Part shown: in pieces, positions 1 to 11,017 of the stretch
Layout: every line of letters starts with the position of its first letter
How positions within the stretch are numbered: position 1 is the first letter of the stretch
DNA from: Patiria miniata
Lineage: Eukaryota > Echinodermata > Asteroidea > Valvatida > Asterinidae
Assembly (NCBI RefSeq): GCF_015706575.1
Contig: NW_024037050.1
Span: forward strand, 4,774,001 to 4,838,000
Reading direction: 5' to 3'
DNA length: 64,000 nucleotides
Notes under the pieces: generated by a model
Database searches by the model: none
What the model was told of the DNA's origin: nothing
What the model saw: the letters and a program-made list of their open reading frames with translations, nothing else
Program-made: the position numbers and the translations under genes

Positions 1-229
1 AATGGTTGGGACACTTCCTGAGCCTAACAACAGTCACCCACTCCCCCGCTCCCCCGGTCACTGTTGTTCTCTCCAGCTGATGGAGCACACACCGCGTAAT
101 GAGAGACAACATTGAACAAAAAAAAGTCATATTCCCAAAACCATTAGGAAGTGCAAGCAATGCTATGTAGATGGTTGCGCCTGTGTCACCTGTTAAATAA
201 CAATCTATTCACACGAGAGCTTCAAAAAC

Positions 230-362
230 TAGAATTGACTAATGATTGACAGATTGCGGAAACACCATGTGCGAATGATTTCTCAATGAAGAGAATGGTT
301 CTGAAAAGAACCAGGGGTATAAACTCGACGTTCCGGTCAGTGTGCTCTGATCATCTTCAGTA
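230..362 (-). repeat. Dispersed repeat with a histone-type 3' stem-loop, copy 1
   Basis: On the minus strand, positions 312-297 read GGTTCTTTTCAGAACC, a perfect 6-bp stem with a TTTC loop, as in replication-dependent histone mRNA ends. Flanking blocks (CTGACC followed by GAAC upstream; ATGGTGTTTC downstream) are shared with a second copy near 53,425-53,580. No histone coding sequence is present. Confidence 0.5.
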
Positions 363-2578
363 GAGTTGACTAGTGATCTCAGATAGCAAAATATTTGCCC
401 TCCACATCGTTTTCTATCTCATGAAATCTCTACGATTCCAGTAATTTTGATTCAGATCAAAGAAAAGACTTAATTCAATCAGAAAAATTTCAATCAATTC
501 ATTTATACATTTATTTCTTCATGCATCTGACATCACATATGCAATATCACACAGATGGCTTGCAATATATACATGCGTCATTGACTTCTCTCATTTTTGA
601 CGTCAGTCCCACCACAAAAAGTCTGTGTGAATGGTCATGACGTGTTTATAGTCCTACAGGAAATGCAGAAAGACAGAGACTTGTTGCTCTACGGATGATA
701 ACACTTACAGATTTCCACTTCAAACAAAACTGTCTTGAAAGTGAAAACAATTTTAAAGGCTTAAGTGTTTATGTTATATCCTTGACAACTGCTCAATGAT
801 TTCTAAATGTCTTCGTAGAACTACAGGCTTGGTTGTTAAACAAAACATATATTTTTTGTTGCAGTTTCTGAATGTACATACTTGCGAATCAAGACAAAAA
901 CTTCATATAAGAATCCAGCAGACAACAAGGCTGGAAGCTAAAAATGTTATTTTTTACTACACCAACCCACATTTTTCAGATTCAAATTTTATTTGATTTT
1001 GAGAAGTTAAAATGGAGTATTTGAAAACAACATTCTCTTTCATTGTTACTTTTTCAGCCTTACCAATTTACTTTTTCCCCACTGCTTGTCAAAATGACAA
1101 ATTGCTGAGCTTAGGAGAATTTAAACATTCCATGCTGAAACACGACATGAAGTCTTTCTTCTACAAAGAGTTGTACAGTGTATTTCCAATTCAATTCATT
1201 ACTGAAAAACAGATAAACAGTGCAAAAGGCTTTTGGCTATTTTCCACTAAGCTACTTCTGGCAGAAAAGTTTGCTGTTATTTTTGTTAATCAGCAACAAA
1301 CTATTCAATAAATCAACGGCTTCGGACAGAGAAACATGCCACACAAAAACAACAGCAAAACTTTCCGCTTCTGAGCCATGTGGAATTAGGGTCCATGCAG
1401 ACACATCTAGCACTCTACTGAACACATTTGCAAAAGTGGTTGTACACTCACAATTGTTTGCAAGGCAATTGACACCACTGATTGCGTCCCAAATCTGGAA
1501 CTCAGAAACTCCACTCCAAGAATTCACGAATCAATTCTTTGCAATAAACAACCTTATACAGTAAAAGAACCACGTTTTGGTGATGATCTCTTTTATAAGC
1601 CACAAGCTTGAGATTTTGTTTGGAACTTTTTTTCACTGAATTTCAGAAAATATGAGTAGGTAAAATGTTTCCTAATACACTTTTCCATGGGATGAGGAGC
1701 AGGGCAAATATTGAGCCCTCCCTTACCTAACACCCATCCTGCAAACATTAATAACCTGAAAACGAGGTCACACATCCCAAGGCATACCAGTTGAACTTGA
1801 TCCATGCCAATTCTCAAGTTTTATGACCGAGTTGTAGCCAAGCAAATGTAAGTCTTCACAAGTCACCATGTCATCAAAAGTCAATCACAAGTCATCCGAG
1901 CATTACTTGATCATCCCTTGATTTAAGAACTGATTTCACTTGTGACGGACTTGTGATGAACCTGTAATGGACATGACAACAGCTCTGTATAATGGACGCC
2001 TAATTACAATGGTGTTAATTGCCTATCCAATGAATACATTATGTAAATCTTTCTCAAACAGCTGAAGTTTACAAACTCAGTCGTACATGCAGAATGTGGT
2101 TTGCAGGGAGGAGAAGAGAGCGAGTTGATTGGAAAATTCCCCAGTTAATTTTACCTTTTTTTGTCAAAGAGGTTGAAATTTTGTAAACTCACAAGGATGA
2201 CGTGGTGTGATGTCATATGGCCCAAATAGTAGCATCATTTGAAATATTTGTGGTCCTGTCCAAGTTTTATCATTTTCTTCAAACTTCCAATGGATAAGGA
2301 CCAAATTGCATACTGAAATGTATTGTTGGGCCCTAAGAACTTTCAGCTCTCCCGTCCCCCATGTAGTCCCACAATTCAACACCAATACCTATCTTAGCTG
2401 CATTATTCCTAAGAGCGTTACTTGATTTGCAAGGATCTGTGGGCGAGGCAGACACAAAAACAAGACATTCATGTAGTAAAAATGCCAATCTAAGACCAAG
2501 TTCTTAAAAGACAAACCCAAATCACAAAGAAGAGTTCTTGTGGGCTTGTCAAATGAATTACCAAAAGGAGTGAAGCGA
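363..2578. other. Intergenic, no gene recognised
   Basis: AT-rich DNA. Several short open frames (for example 1012-1311 and 1220-1564) have no family resemblance, no supporting splice context and overlapping frames, so I take them as chance. Confidence 0.5.
598..605. promoter_or_regulatory. Isolated CRE palindrome TGACGTCA
   Basis: A perfect CREB/ATF site in otherwise unremarkable AT-rich DNA, with no gene in sight nearby. Reported only as a motif match. Confidence 0.2.
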
Positions 2579-2580
2579 TA

Positions 2581-2714
2581 AGCCTCTGTACTGGTGACGT
2601 CACACTTTGTTTACTTGTGCGCTTTTCTATGGGGTTACGAAACCATCGTCCTCATTAGGCTCCCATAGAAAAGCACACATGTAAACAATTTGTGACGTCA
2701 TCAGTACAGAGGCT
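2581..2714. mobile_element. 134-bp hairpin MITE with TA target sites and two CREs
   Basis: Near-perfect inverted halves starting AGCCTCTGTACTG and ending CAGTACAGAGGCT, flanked by TA on both sides, as for Tc1/mariner-type MITEs. Each arm carries a perfect TGACGTCA (2,595-2,602 and 2,693-2,700). Confidence 0.65.
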
Positions 2715-2737
2715 TAATCCTGTTTAACATCTATTCT

Positions 2738-2743
2738 TTTATT
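2738..2743 (-). terminator. Candidate TMEM143 polyadenylation signal
   Basis: TTTATT on the plus strand reads AATAAA on the minus strand, about 490 bp past the TMEM143 stop. It would make a 3'UTR that consists largely of the 50-bp minisatellite and ends just before the hairpin MITE at 2,581-2,714. Confidence 0.45.
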
Positions 2744-2826
2744 AAATGTTCATAAAATTAATTTTGCAGACATACAACATTGTACAGGGCAAAGTTGCAC
2801 ATAAAGAACATAGTTAGCCTTGAGAG

Positions 2827-3215
2827 AAGACTAGACTAGTCTTCCCCTCCAATCCAACATCACGACTAGACTTTCTCTCCATATACCCCACTGATTTATG
2901 TCTGATATCAAACACTAGCCCAGCCAAGCCCTACAGATAATGCTTTGCCAAGGCTAGATTAGCCATCTCCTGCTGATAACTTGAATCAAGACTAGACTAG
3001 CCTGCTACTCCAGACCCAACTACTAATGTCTTGCATCAAGACTAGACCAGTCTGCCTCCAACCCCCCCAACTGATAATGTCACGTATCAAGACTAGACTA
3101 GCCTTCCCCTCCAGTCACCACTGAAAATGCCTTGCAATGCGTCTAGACTAGCCTTCCCCTCCAGCCTCCACTGACAATGCCTTGCAATGAGACTAGCCTA
3201 GCCTTCCCTCCAGGC
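2827..3215. repeat. Degenerate ~50-bp minisatellite at the TMEM143 3' end
   Basis: The core AAGACTAGACTAGCCT recurs at about 2,827, 2,989, 3,039, 3,090, 3,141 and 3,190. Spacing is 49-51 bp over the last five, joined by CTCC-rich and ctgataatg-like filler. The array stops about 12 bp from the TMEM143 stop codon. Confidence 0.75.
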
Positions 3216-3226
3216 TCCCTTTCCCC

Positions 3227-3543
3227 TCACTGCCATCCCCATTTGCTATTTCTCCTCTCCTCCTTCCTGTACTCCTCTTCGCTCTCAAACATCTCCCTGT
3301 CGTACCCTTCATCCAGCTCTGGCTCCTCGTCCCGGGTTGCCATGGACAACGGTTGCCGGGGGAGACCGTGCAGAGCGGCATCTATGCTGACGATGCTCAG
3401 GTTATCCTCCTCGTCTCGCCGGAGGATGCCAAAGGTTTCTAGTAGTCTGGTGCCAGCTGTGGAGTCAAACTCAACGGTTGCTTTGCTGCGTTCTTTCACC
3501 CAGCTCTCTATCTTGCGCTCTAGTAAGGAGGCTGGTATCCCAC
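3227..3543 (-). CDS. TMEM143: TMEM143 terminal exon
   Basis: Completes Gly and encodes GIPASLLERKIESWVKERSK, then ATVEFDSTAGTRLLETFGIL, followed by a very acidic tail (EEPELDEGYDREMFESEEEY) and a stop at 3,227. The LL-x(3)-IE-x-W motif and following TVEF match the family C-terminus. The acidic tail is a lineage extension as far as I can tell. The plus-strand open frame over it is a shadow. Confidence 0.85.
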
Positions 3544-6500
3544 CTGAAATGTGACAGACACAAAGTAATTTGGATGACAGAATAAAAAAAGAAAATCATG
3601 GAGGAAACTATGACAACAGAAATGAAATCATGCAAATGCCAATAAATAGCTGCCATGATAGCATTACACATCTAACACACTTTGTGCAAATATCCACGTC
3701 TTTAACCCTAACCGCCCTGAATCCTCCAAAATCCTTTTTCCAAATTGGAGGAATTTGCAGGATTGAGGTTACATGGCAAAAGTGCGTTGCTGATTTCGGA
3801 GTACGCACTGTGTCAAGGTTTCGGGCCGGACCTTGTGTTGTTTATGCTCAGCCGTGCATAAATTTAGTCCTTGATTATACCTGACATCCGCCGCACTGCT
3901 CCAGGATGTCACTGCCTCTGCCTCAGCCTATTGACAGACATAGCCGGAGAATTTTGCAGGATTCAGGCAGTGGTCATCCCTCCATGGACCATATTCAAGA
4001 AATAACAGAGGAATTTGCAGGATTGAGGCTATATGCTATTTTTCCATGAGGCCAATTGGAGGATTTGGCAGGATTGAGGCTACATCCTAGCAAAAAGGCC
4101 TAGGGAGTAAGGGTTAAACTGCGTTTTGGACACACTTTATAAAATTTCATTAATGTCTGCGCTATGTTCCGACGCCTTACTACTTATTCTGTATACAAAT
4201 GATCAATATTAACTGTAGCACACTGTTACAGTTTTCCATAAAGACATTGGAACTGACAAACTGCCAAAGAAACACACACACATACAAAAAAGAGAATTTA
4301 TAATGCCCAGAGATCAAAATTTGTTTGAACTTTTGGTGCTCCAGCAGTTCTACCACAGAATTTTCTGCCTTTGTAGATGATATCACTATTTTGCCGAGTT
4401 TGACAATTGACATTAATGTAAAACACACAAAAAAATCTGAAGCACTCCCCTTTATGATGAAGAGTGAAAAAGAAGAGTCCAACAAGTACTTAAAACGCTG
4501 GAGGCTAGGGCTTTATGATAATCTGAATTTTGTCAGTTACATGAGCTTTTTAGTGTCTAGTTTGTGTGTAAATTCACACTGTGAGACAAGCAACTCATTG
4601 TATATACAGCGTGTCCCAAAAAAAATGTCCCTCTGATAGACTGCTAAATTAATTCCAAAATCAAGTATTATTCTCAATTTAGTGTTCAGATTTAGAAAGC
4701 CCATATAATTTTGTAACTTCTGTGAAAATTTCATTGGTCTCGCTTCATTGGTTTTGAATACACAGTCTATTATGTAACAGCAGTGCTTTTCAGCCCATTC
4801 CAAGTTTGCAGTGCTACATTTTCTGCACTGCCTTAAATGTCTTTACAAGCTGGACATTGAAGGACAACCCATAAGTGGAACACACCCTGTGAAAGCAAAC
4901 ACGACCAGTGGACTGAACTTTGATTAGTTTTCATTTAAAAAAGTAAATGAACTTGACTTTAGTTACTTAATAACAAAAACAAGAACACAGTTGTTAAAAT
5001 AAAAGTGAAGCATGAAATAATTACATGTATGGTATGTCTGTAGTGTGCATTTCTTTTTATCAAACTTTGAATGGGCCGGAAAGCACTGCTGTTACATAAG
5101 AGCCTGTGTATTCAAAACCAATGAAGCGAGACCTTTGAAATTTTCACAGGAACTACAAAATTAAGTGGGCTTTCTAAATATGTAAACTTATTTGAGTATA
5201 AAACTTGATTTCGGTAATTATTCTGTGGTCTATGAGAGGGACATTTTTTTTGGGACACGCTGTAGTGGGACTCATCTTGCTTTCAAAAACCACAGTTGAC
5301 TGCATTTGCTTACCAAGGGACACTGGAAGACTGCTGTTACCCTCAACTGCCTGAGAAGGTGGTGAGGTAAATGACGGTGGTCTTTCTGCTAGGAGGAACG
5401 CGTAAGTTAGCAATGCTTCCTTGAAGGTTTCCTCCTGGGCCCGGTCTACCAGGAGGGTCAAGACTCCCCGGTTATTGGCAACGTTCTTGAAGTACAGCGT
5501 CCGGGACAGCTGCATCATGTACCGGGTGCGTCGGTTCTTGTATTTGTTCCAGGCACTCAGGGCCATCAGGCCTGTCACCGAGGCAGTGATCAGGGTCCAG
5601 TCCAGCTTGATGTCGGCCAGTAAAGTCACCCCTTTGACTAGGAGACTCAGGGAGCCGATGGCGATGGCCGTACCCAGGACTCCTTGGTCCCAGCGAGTCA
5701 TCTGGATCTTACCATCCGGTAGGAGTTGCTCCAGAGCCCCAGTCGGGATCTCTTTAAACATCTTGAGGATGAGTTTATTGTTGCCCTTGGGGCGAACGGC
5801 CAGGACCACCCTCTTGTAGTACTCGATGGGTGCTGGCGGCTGCTGCCTGGTGACCCGGTAGAATAAGAACGAGAAGAGACGTTTGTAGAGTGGCACTCTC
5901 TCCTTGGGTAGCTCCTTGCCAAGAGCCCAGAACCTGAGAATGTCATACTTCTTTGGGTTGACGCTTACCTGCAATGGAAAAATATGAAACCAACTTCATT
6001 ATCGCAGCTGTTTGCTATTATAGCACTGCAGAACCCCAGCATCTAGTAATCACGAACTAACATCAACCACAATTGCCTGAAATTTTCCTGAATATTCAAA
6101 AATCTACCTCTCTGCAGGACACCAACGACAAACTCTTTGTACTTTGCTCTACATTCGTTAATTTTATACTGCAAAATCCTCAAAACCAGTCATCTGAAAA
6201 TCTGTATTACAGATGATACCCTGTGCTCTTAAAAAACCTTCTTTTTTTTCTCCTTACAAATTTCAATTTGTACATTGTATGTTGTAACGAAAAACTACTT
6301 TATTTTGATTTGTGACGTCTGCAACCCTCTGAAAAAGAAATTTTGCATATGAACCCATCCTGCGAAAGTCTGGCAGCCAGCCAATAATTCGATTTTGTAA
6401 AGCAATAATTTAATAACTAAACATCAGTGGATTTTTTCGTTCCAAGGCCCATTCAAAAGTAAATGACTGTTATATTTCTAAAAAAAAAGTAAATCAAAAC

Positions 6501-9500
6501 AAAAGACAAAATCAATTTTTCGAGGTGAAACGCAAAAAAAGCACAGGGAACACTTTTTTTAGCCAGTTCACGTCGGATATACATGCAAAGGTTTTGCGGT
6601 ATAAACGGATGACAGATAAACACGCAACGAGCAAGGCCAGAAATATCTGTCAGCGACTCACTGGCAGCGAGCGAGGCCAGAAATATCAGGGTGTGCCACC
6701 CGCAGATGACGGCCTGAACCCATCTGGCATCGAGGTTTGTGAAAAACAATCCCGCGCCTGGGTCCGGTCAATGTCAAAATAATCCGGCGCGAACTGGTTA
6801 AAAGGTTTCTCCAAACTCTCCAAACCCACCTGGCTTCATAAAGATGTCAACATGACATGTCAAAAATTAAGACACAAATAGCACAGGGCGCTGGTACAAT
6901 TATTATCCTAACAGACGGTGTCCAGTACCATATTTAGAAGCAAGTTTGCGAGCTTTTTGTGGGGAGAGGGGAAGGCTCTTGGATAACACTGAGCATACAG
7001 TGATTCTAAAATTACGTCAGTGAAGGGCAAGTACACATTATGAGTCCAGCATAAGTCCTCTAGTCTCAAGTCAAGTCTCAAATTATTTCAAATAAATTAT
7101 GACACTTGACAATTGTTGACTGCTGTGATGTGGGATATTACCTTTTTAATACCTGAAGGGCGCTTAGCACCAAAGGCGAGGCACCCAAGGGGTTAAAAAC
7201 GGCATATCCCACACCAAAGCAGTCAACAATTGTTTTGTTATATCGTGCCAATAACTCAAAAAGATAAACGGTTGTAAGTTACTGTGTGAGAAATAAATTA
7301 AATCACTGCGATGTAACCTTTGATAACTCATTGCGCAAAGCTGGCGCGACGGCAGGTTCCACAAGTGCGCAATGCCCCCAATGAACACAGTGTGATATCA
7401 CCCTCAGTGTGTGACATGCATTTTTATTGTCCAGACATGTGGCCGTCCTAGACCAATGAAATGACAGTATCCAAGACCATGATATAACAAAAGTGTTTCC
7501 TTGCTTATTGTTTATCCTCTGTTAAAGGGAATGTACAACGTTTGATTTTGCTGCAATTTTCAGAAATTAATGGGTTGGAGTATTAGAATGATATAGCAAC
7601 TATTGTTAAACTGACTTGCTTCACGTTTTGGGCTTGTAGATGCTGGAACAACCAAGAAAACCAATCATGTTCTTATAGTTTGGTTCCTTGACACAACTTA
7701 AGATGAAACGGAGAAATTTGTAGACTTTGGGGAATTGTAAGGTCAGAGTATCAGTCTGGCAGGCTTGTACATGTACCTCTTCATATGTGTGTAATCAATT
7801 GCAAAAAATGCGGAATAACTAAATGTGAAAAAAAGGAGCAGTTATTGAAAATAAGCCATTTTTCTCCAATGCTGGTTGGCCGACCAGCGTTGGAAAAATA
7901 CAATTTTTCTTGAAAATGTTGGCACACCAGGAGCCACGATTTTACAGGATGCTTTAGATTGTCATTCCCTAACAATCCAGTAAGGTATTTCGTGATAATA
8001 TGATCATTTCGTTTTGTGATGTTTGCAAATGTTGTATCTTCCCTTTAACTTGTGACTGAAGTTGTGAGAGGACTTGTGATTGGACTTGTGATGGACTGCA
8101 ACAATAACTTACACTGACTCCTTCTCCCGAGACGTGTTCAGCGAGAGCCTTCTCAATCACATTTCTGGGCAGCTCGTGGAAGTTGGCCTTGCCCATGATG
8201 ATTACTAGCTTCCTTAGCAACCAGAATTCACTATCTAGGACATCCTTTTTCCGCCAAAACCTTGTCGCCATGGTGTCCTGGTCCGGGTTGACCGGATCAA
8301 AGAGTTGCTAGGAAAACAAAATTGATAGAGAAAATAACATTGCAAACTTTTACCACATTTATTTTCATACAAATTCCTTGCAGTGACAAGTTTTTGGCAT
8401 GAGGGATTTACACACACGTGAGGGATGTCCATTTCAAGACAAAATGTTCCGCAATCCTGTCATGCCTTTGAATCTCTGTTCTTCACCCTTACCTTCCAAG
8501 GTCCTTCAAAGCCAACCAGTACTGTTTGGAGGATATTGTGGAATTAAGGGAGGAAGAGGCCAGCCACAATTACATCACAAGGGGCCTGCTGATGTCACTT
8601 TTCTTACCGCTGGACGAAACAGTAGTTGAAAAGAAACCTGCAAAAGCAACTTCCCTTGTGTGTGCATAGAACACAATCTTTTGCCAGAAAACTACTCTAC
8701 TCAATCAATTTAACACGCAGGGTGGTTCTACACGAGATATGATAGAGTCATTCTTGCACCCCATTTCATCGCTCTATTTTAAAAAGTCGACTAGGTGTTG
8801 GCGTATACTTAAATTTTGTAAATAAGCTATTTTTATTAAAACTACCCACGTATCAGAAATCTTTTCCAATCTGTTTCTACAGCGGTTTTCTTCCTCGAAA
8901 CTGTAACTCTAGGCCAACGCTCGCCTTCAACGGCAATAGTTCCAGACGACATACAAATTAATGCACGCATTCATAAGATGACTCTCATACCAATCTTAAG
9001 TTAAAATGAGTGGAGCTGCATTGCTAATGAAGTCAGGACATGCTTAGATCGATCCTAGGACGAGTGATGAGTTAAGACGAGTTACCTTTCCCAAGACGAG
9101 TCTTAGCATTTCGTGAAATCGGCCCCTGTGAATGACTCATCTTTTGACTAGTGACTGACTCAATTTACACTCCCTGGAAGATTTTCAGACTACTTGTCAA
9201 GCGACTGTTGGAGACGCACCTTTAATTCTGCCAGCACCCCATGGTACTGATTTGTAATTGTCCAATCCAGGGACACAGCAAGCTCCTCAAATTTCTCCTG
9301 GTCTGCACTGGTCAACAGCCCCTCCTCCTGCATCAAGAGACGCACCAAGGAGCGACGAGAGATCGGGATGAATCGCTCCCTCAGCCCCTGGTCCTCAGGG
9401 GGAAGGGTCAGGACAGGGTGAGTCTCGATTCTCTCCTTGGCTTCTGATTGGCTGAGGGTACTCGAAACCGATTGGCCAGTGGCTGTGGAGCTGGTCCGTG

Positions 9501-9541
9501 ATTGGACAAGCTGGCTGCCACTGGGAGGGATTCTGATGCTC
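3227..9541 (-). CDS. TMEM143: TMEM143 / DUF3754 family membrane protein, coding exons
   Basis: Minus-strand gene. In transcript order the exons are 9541-9220, 8307-8113, 5968-5314 and 3543-3227, about 495 codons without the N-terminus. All junctions are GT-AG and phases agree (2/0, 0/0, 0/1, 1/stop). TMEM143 is a poorly understood two-pass protein reported as mitochondrial. Family matches from memory: RERFIPISRRSLVRLLMQ, QLFDPVNPD, YDILRFWALGKELP and YYKRVVLAVR, then two hydrophobic segments (roughly VLGTAIAIGSLSLLV and WTLITASVTGLMALSAW) and a helical tail LSRTLYFKNVANNRGVLTLL. The exact first exon is unresolved. Introns carry several intact MITEs. Confidence 0.88.
3706..4113. mobile_element. 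piggyBac-like MITE, copy 1 (TMEM143 intron)
   Basis: A 408-bp unit flanked by TTAA on both sides, with CCCTAACC at one end and the complement of CCCTTACTCCC at the other. TTAA duplication plus CCC termini is the piggyBac signature. Internal GGAATTTGCAGGATTGAGG motifs recur. A near-identical inverted copy lies at 56,047-56,454. Confidence 0.75.
4607..5262. mobile_element. Tc1/mariner-type MITE, 656 bp (TMEM143 intron)
   Basis: Termini CAGCGTGTCCCAAAAA and its complement, flanked by TA. The inverted arms extend about 200 bp with internal mismatches (for example TGTAACAGCAGTGCT against its complement). No transposase frame is visible. It ends about 50 bp from a TMEM143 splice donor. A diverged relative is at about 20,455-21,166. 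Confidence 0.75.
5314..5968 (-). CDS. TMEM143: TMEM143 exon with the two membrane segments (DUF3754 core)
   Basis: A 218-codon exon. It begins VSVNPKKYDILRFWALGKEL, continues with YYKRVVLAVRPKGNNKLILK and LEQLLPDGK, then two membrane-spanning segments and a basic KYKNRRTRY stretch. Next come LYFKNVANNRGVLTLLVDRA and EALLTYAFLLAE, the conserved C-terminal block. It ends VSLG with a phase-1 split Gly codon, donor gtaagc. A mariner-type MITE begins about 50 bp beyond the donor. Confidence 0.9.
6210..6480. repeat. Diverged dispersed repeat shared with 61,575-61,930
   Basis: Shared blocks include TCTGCAACCCTCTGAAAA, CCTGCGA, GTCTGGCAGC and AATAATT followed by TAACTAAACAT. The family is not recognised. 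Part of the same repeat appears at 33,180-33,280. Confidence 0.45.
7109..7233. mobile_element. Small foldback element, 125 bp
   Basis: Arms beginning ACAATTGTTGACTGCT pair with AGCAGTCAACAATTGT at the far end and continue with GTGGGATAT against its complement. Probably a MITE. No clear target duplication. Confidence 0.5.
7526..8044. mobile_element. TTAA-flanked 519-bp element, AGGGAA family, copy 1
   Basis: TTAA on both sides. Termini AGGGAATGTACAACG and the complement of AGGGAAGATACAACA. TTAA duplications with AGGG ends suggest Kolobok or a piggyBac relative. The inner palindrome GGTTGGCCGACCAGC is conserved in the second copy, which starts at 63,485. Confidence 0.65.
8113..8307 (-). CDS. 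TMEM143: TMEM143 exon, middle soluble region
   Basis: Sixty-five codons, phase 0 on both sides, from QLFDPVNPDQDTMATRFWRK to EKALAEHVSGEGVS. Acceptor tttcctag, donor gtaagt. QLFDPVNPD matches the family motif LYDPINPD. A 519-bp TTAA-flanked element lies only 64 bp past the donor side. Confidence 0.87.
9220..9541 (-). CDS. TMEM143: TMEM143 exon, N-terminal soluble region
   Basis: The acceptor is atatgcag read on the minus strand and the donor is gtgcgt. The exon starts in phase 2 (one base, then SIRIPPSGSQ). The first 50 or so residues are Ser/Thr/Gln-rich and not conserved. From GLRERFIPISRRSLVRLLMQ onward the sequence follows the family, ending TNQYHGVLAELK. Confidence 0.85.
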
Positions 9542-10148
9542 CTGCATATCTGGGGATCAAGAAAACAAGAATTGGCACACCCTCCTTAAATGACTAGACT
9601 ACGGTAAGTCAGCAACTAGTCAGCTTTACATGTACTAACAGCAAAAAAGTTCCTCATACATGTAAATTTATATAATCAAAACAAGGTTTTGCCGGAGGGG
9701 TAACTGAGTGGTATTTGGACATCCAAGAGGCCACATGTATGTGGGACACGCCATTTTGTTCTTTATATAAAACCTCAGAAACTTTGATGCCCTTCTGGGG
9801 AAAAAAGGGCCTCTTTCCTTTTTTCAAAAAGCCTGGCCAAGAAAGTTTCTTTTTTTTTAATTGGTCTAAATTTAAATGCGGTTTTACTCAGTTTTCCTTC
9901 ACAATATTATAATTTGCTAGAGATTACAGATAAACCATGTACATGTAAACACAATACCAATAGTTCTAGGGTAACCAGACCCCAATCCTAATTCCTAGTA
10001 TTAAACCTTATTTAAAATTCAATTTAAAAACACCCTTTTTTGACATATTTAGTTACAAGTACTGGTTTCTCAAGCTAAAGAAAAATCGCGGACTCTGGCT
10101 CTGAGCAAACTATCTAGAGGGCATCCAGTAGCTTCTACACTGCCTTAA

Positions 10149-10593
10149 CCCTCGGTGTGGCCACGTGGTGATAAAATTCTCCACATTTCCCAAATATGGT
10201 CATAACTTTTTTTTCAATGAGCCAATAAGGCCAAGATTCCATGTAATCCTCACCCCTGTTATACACCACAAGCCTGTAGACTCCCATTTGCCAGACCCTA
10301 ACCACTGCAGAGTAAGGAGTGTTGAAAGACAGCAGCCCCAAGAGGCGCCTAATGCCTTTGTGCAGTTTTTGGATATCTTAGTGGCCAACCCTTTTGTGCC
10401 GCCGATCTCTCTGTGTCAACCCCTCGTGCCGCCCAGAGCTCAGACAGGTCGTAAACAATCCTGGCCCATGCAAAGGCCATGTGACCTGCCTATATCTTGT
10501 GCATGAGGGGGTTATTGACCTAGAAACAGTGTGGTGATAAAATTCTCCATGTGGTTTCACGGTGTGATTTTTTTGGTCACTCGACTCCGAGGG
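10149..10593. mobile_element. piggyBac-like MITE, 445 bp
   Basis: TTAA|CCCTCGG at the left and CCGAGGG|TTAA at the right. GTGGTGATAAAATTCTCCA occurs near each end in the same orientation. A different family from the 3,706 element but with the same target and terminal rule. Confidence 0.7.
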
Positions 10594-10687
10594 TTAATTT
10601 AGTTCCAAGACATATTAAACTCAATGGTTTTGTGTCTGGAGCATTGAATGGTAACTTATCATAACTGGTGAAAAATGGTGTGCAAAA

Positions 10688-11017
10688 GGGCAATTCCACA
10701 GAAAAGTGGACATGGCTGAAAAATGGAAATGTATTACAACTGTATGTCTTCCAAATATTATTAATAATATTAATATCTTCCAAACTACAAGCAATCACAA
10801 CGTCAATTTTTTTTTTGTAATGTGAGTGACAACAAAACACATATTTTCAAAAAGTGAATGAATGGATTGAATTTTTCTGTCCATTTTTGAGTACCCCTTA
10901 CCCCAAGGTTGTTGTCTGGCGGGTTTGGTTCAGCTTGATCAAATATTTTTGAAGCAGTGAGAGGTCAAAGTAGCCTCATGGCAAATAAATGTAACGTGAG
11001 TGACGGTGGAATTGCCC
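10688..11017. mobile_element. TIR element, GGGCAATTCCAC ends, short copy
   Basis: Begins GGGCAATTCCACAGAAAAG and ends with the complement of GGGCAATTCCACCG. The left start (ACA, then AGTGGACATG) matches the 1,972-bp element at 57,550. A private inner motif TGTAA-(C/T)-GTGAGTGAC occurs at 10,818 and again beside the right end. AAA flanks both sides. Confidence 0.6.

Noticed and set aside
3177-3554. Plus-strand open frame of 125 codons
   Set aside because: Antisense shadow of the TMEM143 terminal exon and minisatellite, with Ser/Leu-rich low-complexity translation.
5421-5819. Plus-strand open frame of 132 codons
   Set aside because: Antisense of the conserved TMEM143 membrane exon. The minus-strand reading matches the family and this one does not.
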